A stretch of 10,099 nucleotides of DNA, taken from contig URWG01000059.1 of assembly GCA_900551495.1 (NCBI GenBank), positions 1-10,099 on the forward strand, read 5' to 3'. Shown piece by piece: positions 7,780 to 10,099 of the stretch. Below the pieces are notes generated by a model, which saw only the letters and a program-made list of their open reading frames with translations, was not told the DNA's origin and did no database searches. How positions within the stretch are numbered: position 1 is the stretch's first letter; every line of letters starts with the position of its first letter. This DNA is from an uncultured Eubacteriales bacterium. Its GTDB lineage: Bacteria; Bacillota; Clostridia; Oscillospirales; Oscillospiraceae. A program made the position numbers and the translations under genes.

Positions 7780-7823
7780 GCACGCATCGGCGCTGCTTTT
7801 CCAGCATACCCGCCGATGCGTGC
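7780..7823 (-). terminator. Large hairpin downstream of icd, possible terminator
   Basis: GCACGCATCGGCG (7780-7792) and CGCCGATGCGTGC (7811-7823) form a perfect 13-bp stem with an 18-base loop that holds a further small GCTG/CAGC pairing. Outer arms AATTCAA (7766-7772) and TTGAATT (7833-7839) could extend it with an internal bulge. On the minus strand only TTT follows, so it would be a weak intrinsic terminator, an RNA-stabilising 3' structure, or a binding site. No better terminator for icd is visible. Confidence 0.4.
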
Positions 7824-7865
7824 CGTCATACATTGAATTGTTAGAAAAGCTTCGGTTTTTTGTTC

Positions 7866-9098
7866 CTATTCGGGGAGAACCGTCGTCTCCAACGCGGAAA
7901 GTGTTTCCAGTTCTGCACGAACGGCAGAAATAAACTCCTCGCTCGTCAGTACCTCTGCGGTGCCCTTCTCGTAGAGGAGTGACAAATCACGCGTCATCCT
8001 TCCGCTCTCGATCACGCGGATACACGCTCGCTCCAGCCGTTCGCCGAAAGCGGTCAGCGCCGCATTCCCGTCCAGCTCGCCGCGCTTTTTAAACGCTCCT
8101 GTCCACGCGAAAATCGTCGCCACGGGATTCGTTGACGGTTTTTCGCCCTCCAAATAGCGGTAGTAATGCCGTGTTACGGTGCCATGCGCCGCCTCAAACT
8201 CGTACTTACCGTCCGGCGAAACCAGCACGGAGGTCATCATTGCAAGCGATCCGAAGGCGGTGGACACCATATCGCTCATCACGTCGCCGTCATAATTCTT
8301 GCACGCCCAGATGAAGCCGCCCTCACTGCGGATGACCCGCGCGACCGCATCGTCGATCAGCGTGTAGAAATATCGGATTCCCGACGTCTTGAAGCGCTCC
8401 TCATATTCCTTCGCAAAGATGTCCTCGAAAATCTGTCGGAATGTGCCGTCGTAGACCTTCGCGATCGTATCCTTCGCGGAGAACCAAAGGTCCTGCTTCG
8501 TTGCAAGCGCATAATTAAAGCAGGCGCGGGCAAAGGAGGCGATCGAGCTGTCCTTGTTGTACTGTCCCGTCAGCACGCCGCCGCACTCGAAATCATAGAT
8601 CGTCCTGCGCGTCTCCGTGCCGTTTTTGTCGGTAAAGACCAGCTCCGCCTTCCCCTCGGGCACGCGAAGCTCCGCTGCCTTGTAGACATCGCCGTATGCG
8701 TGGCGGGCGATCGTGATGGGCTTTTTCCAGTTCTTCACCGCCGGCTGAATTCCGTCCACGAGGATCGGTGTGCGAAATACCGTCCCGTCAAGGATCGCGC
8801 GGATCGTCCCGTTCGGGCTTTTCCACATCTCATGCAGGGAGTATTCGGTCATGCGCTGCGCATTCGGCGTAATCGTCGCGCACTTGACGCCGACTCCGTA
8901 TTTGCGAATCGCATTGGCGGCGTTGACCGTCACCTCGTCGCGCGTGCGGTCGCGCTCCTTCAGCCCGAGGTCGTAATACTCCGTCCTCAGCTCGATGTAC
9001 GGCATCAGCAGCTCGTCCTTGATGCTCCGCCAAAGGATGCGGGTCATCTCGTCGCCGTCCATCTCGACCAGCGGCACAGTCATTGGTATTTTGTTCAT
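7866..9098 (-). CDS. icd: NADP-dependent isocitrate dehydrogenase, eukaryote-like type
   Basis: The 410-residue protein oxidises isocitrate to 2-oxoglutarate with reduction of NADP, supplying 2-oxoglutarate for glutamate synthesis. It resembles the homodimeric IDH of eukaryotic cytosol and mitochondria rather than the E. coli type: EMDGDEMTRILW (12-23), GVKCATITP (70-78), MWKSPNGTIR (91-100), RHAYGD with Arg132 and Tyr139 nearby, Lys209, metal-binding Asp249, Asp272 and Asp276 (FIWACKNYDGDVMSD), and the NADP loop AAHGTVTRHYYRY (303-315). Catalytic residues are all present and the length is normal. The start at 9098 has an excellent ribosome site, GGGAGGG, four bases upstream. Oddly, no stop separates it from the upstream trmB frame, so it can also be made as the C-terminal part of a fusion. 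Confidence 0.96.
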   Translation of the reverse strand: MNKIPMTVPLVEMDGDEMTRILWRSIKDELLMPYIELRTEYYDLGLKERDRTRDEVTVNAANAIRKYGVGVKCATITPNAQRMTEYSLHEMWKSPNGTIRAILDGTVFRTPILVDGIQPAVKNWKKPITIARHAYGDVYKAAELRVPEGKAELVFTDKNGTETRRTIYDFECGGVLTGQYNKDSSIASFARACFNYALATKQDLWFSAKDTIAKVYDGTFRQIFEDIFAKEYEERFKTSGIRYFYTLIDDAVARVIRSEGGFIWACKNYDGDVMSDMVSTAFGSLAMMTSVLVSPDGKYEFEAAHGTVTRHYYRYLEGEKPSTNPVATIFAWTGAFKKRGELDGNAALTAFGERLERACIRVIESGRMTRDLSLLYEKGTAEVLTSEEFISAVRAELETLSALETTVLPE

Positions 9099-9740
9099 GG
9101 TTCCCTCCCGATTGATTGCCTCGCAGCGGTTAATCGGCGTGCCCAGCTCATAGAATTTTTCCTCGTAGCCGGTCATAATGCCGACCGGACCGTTTGCGTG
9201 TAGATTTCGTGTGACGTTGCGAAGCTCCCAGCCGGAGACGTTCAACTCCCCGAGCGACCATTCAAAGAGCGCCGCATTGTCCGTCTTAAAGTGGATTTCC
9301 CCGTTCGGGCGCAGGATTCTGCGGTATTTATCCAAAAAGCTTCGATGTGTCAGCCGCCGTTTCGCGTTTTTCTTGCGGGGCCACGGGTCGCAGAAGTTCA
9401 GATAGAGCAGATCGACCTCGCCGTCGGCGAAATATTCCTCCAGTTCCGCCGCATCAAGCGACAGGAAGTAAAGGTTTTTCAGCCCAAGCGAAAGCGCCCG
9501 CTCCATCCCGAGCAGCATCGCCTCCTGCACGCGCTCCACGGCGATAAAGAGGACCTCGGGGTTGGCAAGCGCCGTCTCCACCGTAAATTTCCCCTTGCCG
9601 CAGCCGACCTCCAGACGGAGCTCCGTTGCCTCGGGCATCAGAGAGCGCCACTTGCCGCGCAGCTTCTTCCCGTTCCGAATCCATATCGACGAGCACGCCT
9701 CCATCCGTGGCTCTAAATTGTTGCGTTTCCTCATTCGCAT
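9099..9740 (-). CDS. trmB: tRNA (guanine-N7)-methyltransferase, no stop, in frame with icd
   Basis: TrmB uses S-adenosylmethionine to form m7G46 in the variable loop of tRNAs. The 214 codons cover the whole usual domain: MRMRKR start, SAM-binding LEVGCGKGKF (43-52), acidic end of strand 2 at AVER (67-70), the signature NFCDPWPRKKNAKRRL (115-130), HFKTDN (150-155) and the C-terminal MTGYEEKFYELGTPINR (189-205). The start at 9740 is chosen because GAGG lies 10 bases upstream and a promoter fits. The frame continues upstream to 9932, but without homology and across the promoter. The striking feature is the end: after CEAIN the frame reads on through REGT into the Met of isocitrate dehydrogenase with no stop codon, predicting a 624-residue two-domain protein. 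A one-base frame change near the end would place a TGA overlapping the icd start (ATGA), a common ancestral arrangement. Confidence 0.93.
9103..9109 (-). promoter_or_regulatory. Ribosome binding site of icd inside the trmB frame
   Basis: GGGAGGG on the minus strand, four bases before the icd ATG. It lies within the last codons of the trmB frame. Its strength argues that separate IDH is made even though the reading frame is continuous, possibly by translational coupling. Confidence 0.75.
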
Positions 9741-9773
9741 AGACGCTGTACCTCGTTTCTGTTTTCTGAAAGG

Positions 9774-9802
9774 ATTATAGCAAAACTTTTCACTCAGGTA
9801 AA
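9774..9802 (-). promoter_or_regulatory. Promoter of trmB-icd
   Basis: Minus strand TTTACC (9797-9802), spacer of 17, TATAAT (9774-9779). Predicted start near 9767, leader of about 27 bases. It lies back to back with the rightward promoter at 9811-9839, the two -35 boxes being only eight bases apart. Confidence 0.65.
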
Positions 9803-9810
9803 GTATTTTC

Positions 9811-9839
9811 TTGCTTTTCCCGCCGAAATGCAGTATAAT
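9811..9839 (+). promoter_or_regulatory. Promoter in front of the broken tRNA-Pro copy
   Basis: TTGCTT (9811-9816), spacer of exactly 17, TATAAT (9834-9839). The tRNA-like 5' end lies 11 bases after the -10, a usual distance for a tRNA gene. The promoter therefore looks intact although the gene behind it does not. Confidence 0.65.
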
Positions 9840-9849
9840 CATCCTGCTC

Positions 9850-9888
9850 CCGGGCTTAGCGAAGTTTGGTATCGCGCTTGGTTTGGGA
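9850..9888 (+). pseudogene. tRNA-Pro(UGG) 5' half, truncated after the anticodon loop
   Basis: Bases fit tRNA positions 1-38: acceptor strand CCGGGCT, T8 A9, D-stem GCGA/TCGC with a loop containing the invariant GG, G26, then CTTGG and the loop TTTGGGA with anticodon TGG. C1 is typical of bacterial tRNA-Pro. After the loop the 3' anticodon stem should read CCAAG but is GTGCC, and no T-arm (GGTTCGAATCC type) or matching acceptor 3' strand follows. It closely resembles the start of the tRNA at 10074, with one extra base in the D-loop. So this is a gene remnant, not a working tRNA. Confidence 0.6.
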
Positions 9889-9913
9889 GTGCCGTGGCGG
9901 TATCCGGGACAGG

Positions 9914-9940
9914 GCAAGGCGAAACGCCGCAAAGCCTTGC
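9914..9940. repeat. Hairpin with alternative inner stem
   Basis: GCAAGGC (9914-9920) and GCCTTGC (9934-9940) form a 7-bp stem. An alternative small stem GGCG/CGCC (9918-9928) overlaps it. No T-run follows, so it is not a terminator. It lies in the unexplained sequence between the two tRNA-Pro copies. Confidence 0.4.
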
Positions 9941-9975
9941 AACACCTGCGTTTGTTGGATTTTCTTCGATTGCTG

Positions 9976-10016
9976 AAAGCGGCATAAAAGCGGCTTTGAC
10001 CACATAAATGACCACA
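9976..10016 (+). repeat. Two pairs of short direct repeats
   Basis: AAAGCGGC occurs at 9976-9983 and 9987-9994 (period 11). TGACCACA occurs at 9997-10004 and 10009-10016 (period 12). Near-helical spacing is what binding sites of a recombinase or regulator often show, but no protein can be named from the sequence. The short open frame through this stretch ends at TAA (10005-10007) and shows no recognisable domain. Confidence 0.35.
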
Positions 10017-10029
10017 GACAGAAAAATCT

Positions 10030-10057
10030 TTGATTTTCCCCTCTGCCGTGGTATAAT
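10030..10057 (+). promoter_or_regulatory. Promoter of tRNA-Pro
   Basis: TTGATT (10030-10035), spacer of 16, TATAAT (10052-10057), ending 16 bases before the tRNA 5' end. The -35 and start of the spacer (TTGATTTTCCC) closely resemble the promoter at 9811 (TTGCTTTTCCC), suggesting a common origin of the two units. Confidence 0.65.
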
Positions 10058-10073
10058 GGCAGAAATTGAATAT

Positions 10074-10099
10074 CCGGGTATAGCGAAGTTGGTATCGCG
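10074..10099 (+). tRNA. tRNA-Pro, partial (cut by window end)
   Basis: Positions 1-26 of a tRNA are visible: acceptor strand CCGGGTA, T8 A9, a perfect D-stem GCGA/TCGC around AGTTGGTA, and G26. C1 as first base and the strong resemblance to the proline-type half gene at 9850 indicate tRNA-Pro. The anticodon lies outside the window, so the isoacceptor is inferred. Confidence 0.7.

Noticed and set aside
8166..9203. Plus-strand ORF of 345 codons
   Set aside because: It is antisense to icd and lacks a ribosome site or domain; a shadow of the conserved dehydrogenase.
9741..9932. 64-codon N-terminal extension of trmB
   Set aside because: The extension would cover the trmB promoter and the tRNA half on the opposite strand, has no TrmB homology, and a ribosome site precedes the Met at 9740.
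9891..10007. Possible small protein between the two tRNA-Pro copies
   Set aside because: Two plus-strand frames are open for 30-40 codons but begin inside the tRNA-like sequence, without a ribosome site or a recognisable domain.

Overview
The window looks like a piece of a Gram-positive, low-to-moderate-GC Clostridia chromosome, most likely an Oscillospirales/Ruminococcaceae-type gut bacterium. The evidence is the queA-tgt-yajC gene order, purine-rich Shine-Dalgarno sites (AGGAGG, GGGAGGG), a short RpoD/SigA-type sigma factor, and vegetative promoters of the form TTGC/TTGA-N17-TATAAT. The lineage is an inference from gene content. Almost everything is housekeeping, and I see no phage, transposase, CRISPR array or defence operon.

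Layout, left to right. 1-373: no protein gene. A strong leftward promoter (296-324) drives a probable structured RNA, and hairpins lie near the window edge. 374-2419 (-): FtsX/MacB-type ABC permease with no ATPase beside it. It has its own promoter and, upstream of that, four tandem 11-bp direct repeats that look like a response-regulator operator. 2560-2601: strong terminator of the unit to its right. 2648-5295 (-): yajC, tgt and queA, i.e. a protein-export accessory and two successive enzymes of queuosine tRNA modification, with promoters before queA and before yajC. 5428-6293 (+): dapA (lysine/diaminopimelate pathway), broken by a net loss of about 10 bases before its catalytic lysine. 6302-6341: terminator between dapA and rpoD. 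6353-7492 (-): rpoD, the primary sigma factor, behind a near-consensus promoter with five helically phased A-tracts upstream. 7866-9740 (-): trmB (tRNA m7G46 methyltransferase) runs in frame, without a stop codon, into icd (eukaryote-type NADP isocitrate dehydrogenase), giving a predicted 624-residue fusion. 9811-10099 (+): a promoter followed by a tRNA-Pro(UGG) 5' half that degenerates after the anticodon loop, then a second promoter and the start of an apparently normal tRNA-Pro cut by the window end.

Several genes share a tRNA theme (queA, tgt, trmB, tRNA-Pro), but they sit in separate transcription units and I would not call them a system. The observations most worth following are the TrmB-IDH stop-less junction, the broken tRNA-Pro copy beside an intact one, the candidate leftward ncRNA, the tandem operator before the permease, and the dapA lesion.
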